A DNA stretch of 64,000 bases from Zygotorulaspora mrakii (Eukaryota; Ascomycota; Saccharomycetes; Saccharomycetales; Saccharomycetaceae), in assembly GCF_013402915.1 (NCBI RefSeq), contig NC_050725.1, positions 434,001 through 498,000 of the forward strand, written 5' to 3'. A program made the translations under genes and the position numbers. The notes beneath the pieces are model-generated. The model had not been told where the DNA came from. It worked only from the letters and a program-made list of their open reading frames with translations, and made no database searches. Below, piece by piece: positions 17,779-28,800 of the stretch. Position 1 is the first letter of the stretch. Every line of letters starts with the position of its first letter.

Positions 17779-20604
17779 ATGGTAATAGCAGCAGTAGCCA
17801 GCGCTGACATTGATATTAATGACGACGAACAGTTTCAGACTGCAACTGAGTCGCAGTTGCAACTACATTCGGGGGCTAAAGAGTCCGGGAATCCAGATTT
17901 TCAAGTAAATTTTTATGATATTTTATCAAAAAAAAACCAGGATGCAAGGGATCTCAAAGTTTCGGCGTTAAATTCTTCCTCGTCAGATGGCTGTCGAACT
18001 TTATCGCCTCCAACCTCATTTGTTAAGAGTTTGACTCCACCTGCCGTAAGAAGATTAAAATCGTCTTTGAAATTATCAAAGTCATTTTCCACAACTTCAA
18101 TTGCAACTACTACTTCTTCGACGGGATCATCACAAAAGAATGTTAGATTTGCTGTTGATTTAACTACTGTTAAAAATTTCGATTCTAATGCCGAACCTAT
18201 TTCAATTTCAAACGAAAATTCCCCGTCTTTGAAACCTATAATAGATCTTTCAGATCTCCAGGACAATCGAACAGATCTTTGTTATGAAGATGATCTTTAC
18301 AACGGTTACAGTGATGATCAAGGGAATGATGATGGATTCTGGTTTAATCAATTACCTACACTAAAGACGTTGAGAAATGTCTCTTATTTGAAAAAACGTC
18401 CATTAAATCGTACAGACTTTAGTGGTACGAGAAATCATTTTAGAAGTAACAGTTGGAGTCACAACCAACCCGGTAACCATAATTATCAGAATAATAATAA
18501 TAATAATAATGATAACCGCAACACTTTATCGAATTTTAGATTGGATTCTTATTTTGATTATGACCATACTAATGATCATTATTACGACTATGATTCAGAC
18601 TCAGATTCGAATTCGGGTTCAGATGCAGATTCTAACTCGGATTACAATTCCGATTCTAATTCTCATTCTGATGGTGATAATACTGGGACTTTCATCAGTA
18701 ATGATAACAGCAACGATTGTGACATTGATAATAACCAAAAGCACAATCATAATGAGGAAAATACCACTAAATTATTCGAAATACTAGAATGGAAATTGAT
18801 AAGTTCAAATATTTTTTCTTTTAAGAGGAAGACTTTCAATCCTTTTGTATCCAAGGTGAACTTTAGTAATAATTCAAATTTAGAAGGTCAAATCTTCGAG
18901 TTCCTTCAAGGTTCAAATATCAAACTCCACTCTCTAAAACAATCAAAGGAAAAAAATGGTTCAATATGTGGTCTAATCTTTGTTAATAATTTGAATTTTG
19001 AAAAATCTATTGAAATTAAATTTTCTTTTAATAATTGGAAAGATATTCATTATGTTTCTGCAAATTTTTCAAAGTCAATTACGAGTAACATTGATGAATT
19101 TTCTTTTGTTTTTGATTTAAACAGTCTGAAATATGCTTTGAAAGTTAAAAATTTGATCTTTGCAAATAAAAAATTGTCAAAAACTTTTTGTCCATTGAAT
19201 TTAGAATTCTGTTGTCGTTATGATGTTAATAATGAAACTTTTTATGATAATAATAATTATCAGAATTATCAAATTAAATTGGTTGCTGCAACAAAACCAA
19301 CATGGGAAACAAAAAGATTTGAAAAATCACAAACTTGTGCAAAATCGAAATCCAATTTATCTTCCTCATGTGTTGATGATCTCAATGCAATTCATAATGA
19401 CAATATCAATAATGAAAAAGTTGATGATGGCGATTCATTTGCAAGAAATTTTTTGGTTAGTACAACTTTATCGCACAATCATAATAATTTTTACCCCAAT
19501 AAAACCAATTCAAGGAGATTTAATGAAGAAACTGATTACTATAATACATCACCTCTAAAGCATTTGTATCATAATGATACTACTTTGATCAAACCTGTTA
19601 GATTAAATCAGGTTCTAAATAATCCTGATATTAATTCAACAGATGAAGAAGAAAATATTGTTTTAAAAGCAAAAATTGTGATACCTCCGAATTCTGTAAA
19701 AACGGAGACTGATAATACTAAAAAAATTGAAGCAAGTGAAATAAAAGCAGATGAAAATAGAAATCCAGTTCTGATAACCGAAAGAAATTATAATACTAGA
19801 TCGGGTTCTCTATCTTCATTGGATTCATGTTCCAGTTCGTACTCAACAACTTCTTCATCTTCCTCAGGTAATTATTCACCTTTTGAAGATTTAAACTTCT
19901 CAAACTATAATCAACCATATGAATCGTTATCATCAATCGACTTGAATCATTTTAATCATTTACCCCCTTTATCAAATCTGAATGATTATTCTAATAGTAA
20001 TAGTAATGAAATTTTTTACGATGCAGTTCAAAATGATACAATTGTAAACAGTCATGACGATCTTTACGATGATAGACAAAGCGTCGTTACAGATGTTGTT
20101 GAAGATCAAAATAATTATATGAACAACTCAAATGAAACGTTGATCAATTCAAACTTTAAGCCATTATCAATTGGATCTATTACGCATGATAGTGGCATTG
20201 ATATAAACATTCCAAGAGGATCACCGACCATCTTCCAGCAACCAGAAACTAGCAAGGAACAATCATATAAGTTACCAGCTAATGGAAACCAAGATCAAAA
20301 TAAGGATCAAAATCAAAACTTGAATATAAATTTAAATTTAAAGGGACAAAAAGAAATTGATTATCAATCATTTTTAAGTGCATGTTGTTTTCACGCATCA
20401 CCACTAAAAAAGAAGTTCGGCAATGACAAATATGCATCAACTTCAATGTTGCCACTGGATTCTCCGCCCCATAAGAGGACATTACCGCTAAATATTTGCA
20501 ATAACGATTACAAAAAAAACTTCTCGTCTTCAAGGTCACATAATTTGGACCTGTTGAGTTCTTCACCTCCAATTTTATCGCAGGGGTCTCACTGGAGTTT
20601 ATAA
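17779..20604 (+). CDS. Glycogen-targeting regulatory subunit of protein phosphatase 1 (GAC1/PIG1 type)
   Basis: Predicted to bring Glc7 (PP1) to glycogen and glycogen synthase. It is the pre-WGD counterpart of S. cerevisiae GAC1 and PIG1, so I give no single symbol. The open frame begins at GTG 17776, but the first ATG is at 17779 (941 residues). A PP1-docking RVxF motif, KNVRF, is at residues 120-124. A CBM21 carbohydrate-binding domain spans about 370-505, with FNNWKDIHYVSANF and the closing motif YDNNNYQNYQI. Between them is an Asn run and an Asp/Ser-rich stretch (about 255-305), and the C-terminal half is Ser/Asn-rich and probably disordered. It is longer than Gac1 (about 793) and Pig1 (about 648). 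Base composition is markedly AT-rich, matching its Asn content. Confidence 0.88.
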   Translation: MVIAAVASADIDINDDEQFQTATESQLQLHSGAKESGNPDFQVNFYDILSKKNQDARDLKVSALNSSSSDGCRTLSPPTSFVKSLTPPAVRRLKSSLKLSKSFSTTSIATTTSSTGSSQKNVRFAVDLTTVKNFDSNAEPISISNENSPSLKPIIDLSDLQDNRTDLCYEDDLYNGYSDDQGNDDGFWFNQLPTLKTLRNVSYLKKRPLNRTDFSGTRNHFRSNSWSHNQPGNHNYQNNNNNNNDNRNTLSNFRLDSYFDYDHTNDHYYDYDSDSDSNSGSDADSNSDYNSDSNSHSDGDNTGTFISNDNSNDCDIDNNQKHNHNEENTTKLFEILEWKLISSNIFSFKRKTFNPFVSKVNFSNNSNLEGQIFEFLQGSNIKLHSLKQSKEKNGSICGLIFVNNLNFEKSIEIKFSFNNWKDIHYVSANFSKSITSNIDEFSFVFDLNSLKYALKVKNLIFANKKLSKTFCPLNLEFCCRYDVNNETFYDNNNYQNYQIKLVAATKPTWETKRFEKSQTCAKSKSNLSSSCVDDLNAIHNDNINNEKVDDGDSFARNFLVSTTLSHNHNNFYPNKTNSRRFNEETDYYNTSPLKHLYHNDTTLIKPVRLNQVLNNPDINSTDEEENIVLKAKIVIPPNSVKTETDNTKKIEASEIKADENRNPVLITERNYNTRSGSLSSLDSCSSSYSTTSSSSSGNYSPFEDLNFSNYNQPYESLSSIDLNHFNHLPPLSNLNDYSNSNSNEIFYDAVQNDTIVNSHDDLYDDRQSVVTDVVEDQNNYMNNSNETLINSNFKPLSIGSITHDSGIDINIPRGSPTIFQQPETSKEQSYKLPANGNQDQNKDQNQNLNINLNLKGQKEIDYQSFLSACCFHASPLKKKFGNDKYASTSMLPLDSPPHKRTLPLNICNNDYKKNFSSSRSHNLDLLSSSPPILSQGSHWSL

Positions 20605-21195
20605 AAAAAATTAAAAAAGAAAAAAAATAAATAAGCTTTTGAATACATCTACATTCTGTTAACTCATTTAGCAGTTCCATTTATTAATCCGATTGTTTCA
20701 AACTAAGCTTTCACTGTACATTATTGGTTGAACATGCTTAAACAGGTTGTTAAGCAAGTTCGATATATCGCTTCCCTTCACTTCACTTCTTTTTGTGCCT
20801 TTTTTGGATGACATACTTTTTTTCCAATGGATTTTATCACCATTTATAGATCGCTGTAATCGAAGGTGTAATTTTATGCTTCTTTTTTTTTGTTCGGTTT
20901 TAGCAATATCTCTCACTTACTCTACCAATATTCAAATTGATTGTATATACATTATACTATTCTTCCATTCAATACATAACTCTATGTGAGTACGTGAATC
21001 TTTATTTTTATTCGCTTGACTGTTTAACAGAGTATGCCTTATCAAAACAACGCATTGACATTGGGCTCTTAATTCATTTACATAATCTTTTATCTCAATG
21101 ATCGACTTGATTGATCTCATGGTTTATTTGTCTGTAAATCGTGCCTGTCGTTTTCTTCTTTCTTTTTTTCCTTCAACTAAGGTTTTTTTTCTTAG

Positions 21196-21202
21196 CACAA
21201 AA
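21196..21202 (+). promoter_or_regulatory. Candidate middle sporulation element (Ndt80 site)
   Basis: AGCACAAAA fits the Ndt80 consensus (N-C-R-C-A-A-A-W core). It is about 275 bp upstream of the coiled-coil gene in the MPC54 position. A single short match has limited weight, but Ndt80 control would agree with a meiotic spindle-pole role. Confidence 0.4.
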
Positions 21203-21257
21203 ATGAAAACCCGAAACAGAATAAAGGCATATTTGTGTCGTTAGTTCTGGCACGGCG

Positions 21258-21266
21258 TATAAAAAA
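21258..21266 (+). promoter_or_regulatory. TATA-like element
   Basis: TATAAAAAA, about 210 bp upstream of the ATG at 21475 and 55 bp after the candidate MSE. The spacing suits a regulated, TATA-containing yeast promoter. Confidence 0.45.
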
Positions 21267-21474
21267 GGAGATAAATTGCATCCTTCAGGTTTTCTTTATC
21301 CTAATTACTCTTCACTGTTAGAACTTTATCATTTACTTTAATTATAAATTTTAAACAATAATAAAGTTTTGAAAGTCAACTAAAAAACTTTATTTAAATT
21401 AAAAATCTTGATAGTATTTCAAAGTCCTCCCGCGTTTTTTCCTCTTGTTGTTCCTCATAGATTTGTGAGCCAAT

Positions 21475-24400
21475 ATGAATGAGGAGATGGGGCGCAAAAA
21501 GTCTGAAGAAACGGTCCAGAAGGCCGCCCAAGAAGTCGAATTTACAAAAGATGAATTAATTGTATCGAATGAGAGAAAAAACCTCTCTTTCCGGGAATAT
21601 GGAAATTTAACCAAGAAAGAGCCACCAATTATCATTAACAAAGTTCTCAAAGGACCAGACGAAAAATTGATTGGAAACAGTTTAACGGATAGTGTCGGTA
21701 GCTCTACCGGCAAAAATACTAACATTTCTGATGATGATGAAACCTATTCTGGAAATCAAGATGCATTGAAGGAAACTGTGTCCAAAATAAACCACGACGA
21801 AGAAGGATCAAAAACAGCCTCTGAAAGCTTCAGAGTTCGACATGTTGCCCAAATTGTTGCAAAAATTGATGCTTCGCAACCTGTCGAGAAAGTTAAAAGC
21901 ACGGTCACACATATAAAAAACGATAACAGTGGCATGGCAAGCATTCCCCTTCCTCAATATTCAAGTACTTCACCGGTTGCCAAGAGCAGTTCAGAAAGGT
22001 GTTTCTCTACAAGTGCAACCAATAACTCATGTAAAGCATCTTTAGCATTTGATAACGCTACATTTACAAGGTCCATTGCAAGCAATTCCGACTATGGCAG
22101 CATACACGTCATGCCTTTACCGGATTCAAGTCCTTCTGGCAATGCTGCTTTTAACCTTTCCTCATGCAATGCTTCTTCTGACACTGATGATTCTAATGAA
22201 TCACACAGTTGTGATGAATGCGACGCTTATAGCTCAGATAATTCGGACGCTTCAGAAGCTGCTGAAGGCGGGAGTAAATTTAATTACGCCAATCGTACTA
22301 GTCCAGTTGTATTTCAGGAGCCCCATGTCGGTCAACCTCGTACTAAGAGCACCGAAAGTGTATTTAGCAAAATTGCTGATCACTCGTCTATCGCAGACGA
22401 TCAAGAGGCAATTGCCGCTTCGCATGGGTTCTACAAATGGAACAGCAAATACAAGATTTTCAATACAGAAAACCAAGCATGTTCGAAGCCTTCAAACACT
22501 CACTGGACAAATGAACAATTTAAGAGAAACTTAAGAGAACTATCGGTTCCAAAGGTCCATTTTTATGATGAAAATGGGATCCCAACTGGATCGAAGGAGG
22601 CCTCCGCTGCTTCCTCTGATGACATCGCAAACGATTCTTCCGGTGACTCTTCTTCAGATAGCGAATCTACCACCTTTTCAATCGAGAGCTCCAATGATAG
22701 GATTGATTGTGAATCGCCGCTTTACAATCATCTAGGTCAACCTAGTGAGCAAACAAAGCCTCCCAAACCTGGAGAATCATTTAATCCATACAGTGATTTG
22801 AATTTAAGTCAGCATCCTGTCAATATATGTTTAAATGTCACTCCTACAGAGCCTTTGGATTGGGGGTCTGTTACACCTCGGGTTCTACCCCATGACGTTT
22901 GTCAGGATCGTTCCATTGAACAGAGGCCAGACATACAATCCCCCTCAAAGAACTCTACTAGCGAAGCTCCCTTATCGCCTTACGAATATATGCCCGGTAA
23001 CATTTCAGTCGGAAACGATTGGAGTGCTTTTGATTCTTGCTTTCAAGCACCCAAGGATATTCATCAATGTATGGTCGCCAAGGAGGAGAAAAACACTAAG
23101 GCCGATTTGAAATCTAATGAAATTGAAGAGGAGACCCCTTGTGACAATTTCGCTCCTTTAGAAAATGATAGCGACTCCTACAGTGATGGTGGATCTGAAA
23201 TTAGCGAATCTGATGTTTACTACAAATATAGAGATGAGACTTCCGATCTTATAAAAAAGACTCAAACCAAGGTCAGACAAAGATTGACCAAGAAAGGCAT
23301 TAAAAAGCGGCAAAGAATTTTTCCTGACAGGCATGGAATCAAATACAAGCGCATGAAGTTTCACAAGAGCTACAAGACTAGAACCTTCAAACCAAGCAAT
23401 GTTAATCCACATCTTGAGCAGTTTATTCCTACCATTGTTGAGCAACGAAAGCAATCTACCTCAAAAAGATTGAAGCTGCATTCGGATACTTTAGAGGATC
23501 TGTACAAGCTTCCACCCAAATCCGTCAAGATAAAATTTGGAGATACAGAAGTCATAAAATATGATAAAGAAGGAAAGATTATTCCATTAGTGAATACTGT
23601 CACCCCAAAAAGGGTTAATGCTAATACAATCAAGTCAATTCTGAAAACCACTAAAAAAGAGTCACCGACAGAATGGGAGACATTGATAGGTGATGACGTG
23701 ATCAAACATAATCTTGCAAGAATTTTCAATATCTGCAACATTCCGTTGGAGACAATCAATAATAACATGGAAATTATCTTAGAAAAGATCGCTGCTGCTA
23801 TGATAGTCGAGTCCGGTAATAAAGAATACTGTAGTAATTATCAATCACTATATGACGAAATAAAATTTGAGGAATATAACAAAACTATGAAGAAGAAAAT
23901 TAAAGATTTGAAAAAACTCTTAGATGCAGCTTTAAGACAAAACAAACAATCCGCTATACATTTTCGTGAACAATTGGATGTTAATGGAGATAAATTTGCC
24001 CGCCAGCGCGAAGGACTGGAAGCAGCTATTATAAAGCAACGAAAGGAGTACGAAGATCTTATTTCAAAGGAGCGAGATGAGGTTGACAAAAGGGCCCTTG
24101 AAGATTTTGAAGAGTTTGAAGAAATTTTACGAAAAGAAGGAGAAATTTATCAAAACCGTTTAATCGAGGAGCGTAAAGATTTTGAAAATAAATTGAATAA
24201 AGAGCGTGAAGGTTTTGAGAGATCTCTTGAAAGAGAACGTGCTGAACATGCTGCTATGTTGAAGAAAGAACGCCAAGCGCATTCACAAGCATTAGAGCTC
24301 ATGCGTAAAAAATATGAAGAATCTTTGACTCAAGAAGAAGAAAAAATTGCAAGAGTGGAAAAAGATCAAAGTACTTTATTCAATAGCGCTGTAGAAAAAT

Positions 24401-25428
24401 ATCAAGTCAGAGAGAGAATTACTGCGCAGGAAGTAAAATACATGAAAGCAGAATTTGAAAGGAAACACATTGAAAACGTTACTGCGCAGAAAGAAATTGA
24501 TTCTCTATTAGAAGAAAACGCAAAATTAAGAGAACTTATGAGGCTGCATCATGACGAAAGTATGAAATTGAAACCTGAGATTGTTTCTTTGAAAGGCAAG
24601 TTATCTAAACAAGATCAATGGAAGGATCGGTATAAAGATAGGTACATCGCCATTTGCACTAACTTATCTTGCAAGAAGAAGGAATTAAAAATGTTGAAAA
24701 ACAAAAACAATTCACTTTTAAAAGACAATAAAGGTCTGAAGGACTTGGTAGGCAAATTACAAGGTCATATTTCTGAATCTAAAGAGACAATTGAAGATTG
24801 CAAAGACTTCATAGAGGGAATTCAGTCACACATAAAACATTGTAAGCAGGCCTTTACCAAAATGGACAAAGAACACAAAGACTTGAACGAAAATTTCTTG
24901 AAAATAGCTAACGTTCATTTCCCTTTGCAAAACACGTACACCGAACTAATATCCAACTACACTCTGCTACAAAAGGAGCACCAGACCGTTTGTAAAGAAA
25001 ATGAAAGGAAAGATCGAGACATTAAAAGGGCTAATGAACAATTAGTTAAAGCCAATGAAAAGGTGAAAGAGGCAAGAAAATGTACAAAGGGAAAGATTCT
25101 CTACGTTCCTGAAAATGAAGATGACTATAATAGCGTTGTTCAAATGCCCTTAGAATTCCTTAAAGAAAAAGAGCCAACTCCTCTTCCTGCTCCTGTGCCC
25201 TTTATCAAGCCTGACCTCACACTAGTCTCCCCTCCGAAGCTGATCATCGCTCCAATCGAGAATCCTGGCCTGAGTTTTGCCAATCGTTCAGCACATTTCC
25301 AGCCGATAAGGGAAATCAACAGCCTTTCGTCAAAGAGAGGTGCAAAAAGGAAAATTTTGCGTTCACTTGCAAATAAAATGTCATTATCCCATCACACCTA
25401 CGAGAAAAGTATTCAGCTGATCGCCTAA
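21475..25428 (+). CDS. Large coiled-coil protein in the MPC54 position (meiotic spindle pole body candidate)
   Basis: A 1317-residue protein I do not recognise by sequence. The N-terminal half (1-575) is Ser/Asp-rich and probably disordered. A basic segment follows at about 582-670 (including RQRLTKKGIKKRQR). From about residue 800 to 1205 there is a near-continuous heptad-rich coiled coil with repeated EREGFE/KERDE-type motifs. A Pro-rich stretch (PTPLPAPVPF) and a short basic tail end it. In S. cerevisiae the slot between GAC1 (YOR178C) and HEM15 (YOR176W) is held by MPC54, a meiosis-specific outer-plaque protein of about 464 residues. Position, coiled coil and a candidate Ndt80 site suggest orthology, but the size differs nearly threefold, so the assignment is inference. 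The coiled coil alone would also fit other scaffold proteins. Confidence 0.55.
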   Translation: MNEEMGRKKSEETVQKAAQEVEFTKDELIVSNERKNLSFREYGNLTKKEPPIIINKVLKGPDEKLIGNSLTDSVGSSTGKNTNISDDDETYSGNQDALKETVSKINHDEEGSKTASESFRVRHVAQIVAKIDASQPVEKVKSTVTHIKNDNSGMASIPLPQYSSTSPVAKSSSERCFSTSATNNSCKASLAFDNATFTRSIASNSDYGSIHVMPLPDSSPSGNAAFNLSSCNASSDTDDSNESHSCDECDAYSSDNSDASEAAEGGSKFNYANRTSPVVFQEPHVGQPRTKSTESVFSKIADHSSIADDQEAIAASHGFYKWNSKYKIFNTENQACSKPSNTHWTNEQFKRNLRELSVPKVHFYDENGIPTGSKEASAASSDDIANDSSGDSSSDSESTTFSIESSNDRIDCESPLYNHLGQPSEQTKPPKPGESFNPYSDLNLSQHPVNICLNVTPTEPLDWGSVTPRVLPHDVCQDRSIEQRPDIQSPSKNSTSEAPLSPYEYMPGNISVGNDWSAFDSCFQAPKDIHQCMVAKEEKNTKADLKSNEIEEETPCDNFAPLENDSDSYSDGGSEISESDVYYKYRDETSDLIKKTQTKVRQRLTKKGIKKRQRIFPDRHGIKYKRMKFHKSYKTRTFKPSNVNPHLEQFIPTIVEQRKQSTSKRLKLHSDTLEDLYKLPPKSVKIKFGDTEVIKYDKEGKIIPLVNTVTPKRVNANTIKSILKTTKKESPTEWETLIGDDVIKHNLARIFNICNIPLETINNNMEIILEKIAAAMIVESGNKEYCSNYQSLYDEIKFEEYNKTMKKKIKDLKKLLDAALRQNKQSAIHFREQLDVNGDKFARQREGLEAAIIKQRKEYEDLISKERDEVDKRALEDFEEFEEILRKEGEIYQNRLIEERKDFENKLNKEREGFERSLERERAEHAAMLKKERQAHSQALELMRKKYEESLTQEEEKIARVEKDQSTLFNSAVEKYQVRERITAQEVKYMKAEFERKHIENVTAQKEIDSLLEENAKLRELMRLHHDESMKLKPEIVSLKGKLSKQDQWKDRYKDRYIAICTNLSCKKKELKMLKNKNNSLLKDNKGLKDLVGKLQGHISESKETIEDCKDFIEGIQSHIKHCKQAFTKMDKEHKDLNENFLKIANVHFPLQNTYTELISNYTLLQKEHQTVCKENERKDRDIKRANEQLVKANEKVKEARKCTKGKILYVPENEDDYNSVVQMPLEFLKEKEPTPLPAPVPFIKPDLTLVSPPKLIIAPIENPGLSFANRSAHFQPIREINSLSSKRGAKRKILRSLANKMSLSHHTYEKSIQLIA

Positions 25429-25478
25429 AAATAGGCACTTATTGATTACAAATTAAGAAAGAATAATATTAATAAGAT

Positions 25479-25552
25479 GGTTTCGTGGTCTAGTCGGTTA
25501 TGGCATCTGCTTAACACGCAGAACGTCCCCAGTTCGATCCTGGGCGAAATCA
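25479..25552 (+). tRNA. tRNA-Val (anticodon AAC)
   Basis: A 74-nt cloverleaf without intron. The acceptor stem pairs GGTTTCG (25479-25485) with CGAAATC (25545-25551, one G-U), then discriminator A. Anticodon stem TCTGC/GCAGA encloses the loop TTAACAC with anticodon AAC at 25513-25515. Internal A box (TGGTCTAGTCGG) and B box (GTTCGATCC) are present. The encoded CCA is absent, as normal for eukaryotes. Confidence 0.97.
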
Positions 25553-25556
25553 TTAA

Positions 25557-25562
25557 TTTTTT
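25557..25562 (+). terminator. RNA polymerase III terminator of tRNA-Val
   Basis: A run of six T starting 5 nt after the tRNA discriminator base, the standard Pol III stop signal. Confidence 0.85.
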
Positions 25563-25831
25563 CTCAGTTCGGTAAGGATGCTTCTCGTATCTCATATTCA
25601 AGATTTTTTTCTCTCATGGTATTCAAAGAGTAGTATAAGAAGTATTACCGCATTTGACAGCGTTTGGGGTTTGTATTTTTTTTTCCAAGTTGTTCTTGTG
25701 ATGAGATCTTGTTTACTTTTAAACGCGATCAAAAATGATACGTGATGTTGGCTCCTCAGAACGGAAAAACGAGAAAAATTACAAACAGATCCTTTTTGGT
25801 CTACTAGTCTCATAACTCACAGTGAATTGAG

Positions 25832-28800
25832 ATGTCTGCCTTCAGTTTGACCGAATATTTGACAAATTTTCAGACCAGTGATAGGAGATCTTTTGAAGCG
25901 GTTGAAAACCCAGCTAATGAATTGAATATTGTTACAGATCGGTTAGCGGTATCACCAGAGCACGTTGATGCTGAGGTTGAAACTTTGGAGTCGCTTATCG
26001 ATCTGTGTCATGGATTTGTGCATTTACCGACAAATTTACAAACTCAGCTTTGTTACCTTGTCGCTTCTTCGATGGGAAATTTAGCTCAGGAGATTGGCAC
26101 GTACATAAACACTAGTGAGATGATCGATCTCTTGGGGCAGTGGAAAAGGCACTTGGAGGAGTATGGGTATCTAGCGCATGTCATATTAACTTTTTTACAA
26201 GATGACGTGCATATTGCATCTTCTCAGATGAGCACACTGGGTCGCGGTGGCTCTAAGAGATCGCTAGAGAGTGGTAGTGACAATACGGCAGCGGGTTCTG
26301 CCGCCCAGCTTTTCCGCAGGACCGTTGGTCAGATAGAATCAATGTGTGAGTCTATTATCAAAGTTTTAGAGATTAATTTATCAAAATTGTTTCAAACAAC
26401 ACCGGAAAAGGACATGTTTATCGGTTTATTTACTAGACCATTGAATGGGTTATTGGAATTCGAAGCAACCACTAAAGTTCCTTCACTTAAATTCTTCATT
26501 CAGAAAATTATTGCGATATCAGTTAAATTTCAAAATCAAGGTTCAAATGCTCAAAACGCAATCATGACGAATTTGACGTATTTCCTGCACTTATCCAATT
26601 TCAATGCTGAACTTTTGAAGTTAATAAATGATGAATATAATTATACTCAATTAACCGAAGATATTTTGAGCGAAATCAGCTCAAGAGTATTCAATTCAAA
26701 GGATACAAATGGGCCTAAAGCAATTTCGAGTTTCCTAACGAAATTGTCTCAGCTATCACCTCAAATCATGCTTAGGCAAATGTCATTGGTCGTTCGACTC
26801 TTGAATAATAGTTCTGTAACCTTAAGATGTTCCGTGGTGGAAGCATGCGGTAATATAGTAACTGGTTTAGCTTTTGATGAAGAAGCTTTTGAACATTACA
26901 AAGATCAGATATTTGTTCTATTGGAGTTATTGGAAGAAAGGTTTCGAGATTCAAATCCGTATGTTAGAACAAAGGCAATACAAGGATGTATTAAAATTTG
27001 TGACTTGGATTCAAAATTCAGCAAATATAAAATAAATTTTGCTAAGCTAGCAGTTAGATCCTTGCAAGATCGCTCATCTTTGGTACGAAGGAATTCGGTG
27101 AAATTGCTAATTAAGATACTATCAACTCATCCTTTCAAGGCGATACATGGCGATCAGTTGGCACTGAAGAATTGGGAAGCGCATTCGAAAATTGCTATAA
27201 ACAGTTTAAATGAGTTTGTAAGAAGACACTCTCTTGAAACTTCTCTTGATAATGTTAGTGAAGATATTCCCAGTATTATGGTCAACGCACAAAATAAAAA
27301 TGAATCTGATATTGTTTCCCCATCAGATGCAGAAAGTGTTGAAATTTCTAAAATTGACGAAAAGAATAATCCTACGAGCGCAGTGGAGACGGAAGCAATT
27401 TTAAAAATGAAACTACTGATCGTCTATCATAGAGATGCAATTGAATTCATCAGAGAAATTCATACAGGTCTTCATTTAAGTGCAAGCCTACTCTTTTCAA
27501 GAAATAGAAACGAAGTTTTGGAGACAATGGATTTTCTTGTGATGGCAGATGCTTATGGTCTTGAACCAAGTAAAATAGGTATTAGGAAAATGCTACACTT
27601 AGTATGGATGAAGGGTACCACTGACGAAGGAACAAGTATCTCATCACACCTTATAAGTTGTTATACCCAGCTGTTTTTGAATGCCCCAGATAATTTCAAC
27701 TTTAGAGAGAAGGCCGCTCTTATGGCAAAGAATTTAATAAACCTAACTATTGATGCATCGGTGGCTGATTTGGCATCTTTGGAACAACTACTTGGTATGA
27801 TGTATAATGAAAAACTGATTGATGAAAATATCATTAGTGTACTCTGGTCGATTTATACTTCTGCATCGACAAAAAAACCGGACTCAGAGTGTTTCGGGTT
27901 GCAACATATTCATGGATCAGTCATCGTCTTGGGCATGCTCTCAGCGACTAATCATGAAATTGCCTTGAGGGGGCTTGAATATTTGCTAGATGTCGGTCTG
28001 GGAAAAGCCGGTGAGAAAGACTTGCATTTATGTCGATACTCATGTCTTATGTTGGAAAGGATAGTCCCAAAAAAAAATTCCTCTCAGGTTTTTTCTTTAA
28101 TAGGAGAAAGTCGGGAGCAATTGATTGTTAAAAATTTATACTCCAAAATCATCACCTACACTGAAGACTCGCAGTGGTATCCGATGTGTGAGCAGGCAAT
28201 TAACGCTCTATTCACAATATCTTCGAAACCAGACATAGTTGCTGGAGATTTAGTACGAGAAAAGATAATGATTACGTTTGGTAAACCAGAAGATGATGAT
28301 TTGACAAACTCACAAACATCTTCTCGAGTTATAGTTCTAAGTCACCTTTTATTTATTGCTGGTCAAGTTGCGATTAAAATTCTCGAGTATTTAGAAAAGT
28401 GTGAGACAGAGTTTAAAAGACGAAAAGTTGAAGCTGAAACGAACAAGGGAAAGGGAAAAGATTCGAATGAGAACAATGGCGCTGATGAAACGAAAGACAA
28501 TGAGCTGGAAATGATTGGTGGAACCAACGAGGATGATTTCGCAGATGCAATTAATCATGTAAAAGAAAATGAGCTCCTTTTTGGGGAGAATTCTATTTTG
28601 AAAAAGCTCTCCCCTATTGTTGAGGAAATTGTTTCTAATAGCACTCGTTTCAATGATGTTATGCTACAAAGAACGGCCGCATTGTGCCTTGAAAAATTTA
28701 TGTGTGTTTCCTCCAAATATTGTGAAAAAAGTCTATCCCTCTTGATTACAGTTATGGAAAAATCACAGGATCCTATAATCCGTTCGAATGCCGTACTTGG

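Larger units (their letters stand above)
20605..21474. other. Intergenic region between GAC1/PIG1 and the MPC54-position gene
   Basis: About 870 bp with no supported gene. It contains the 3' end of the upstream gene, then a MSE-like CACAAAA at 21196-21202 and a TATA-like TATAAAAAA at 21258-21266, both placed to serve the downstream gene. Confidence 0.5.
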
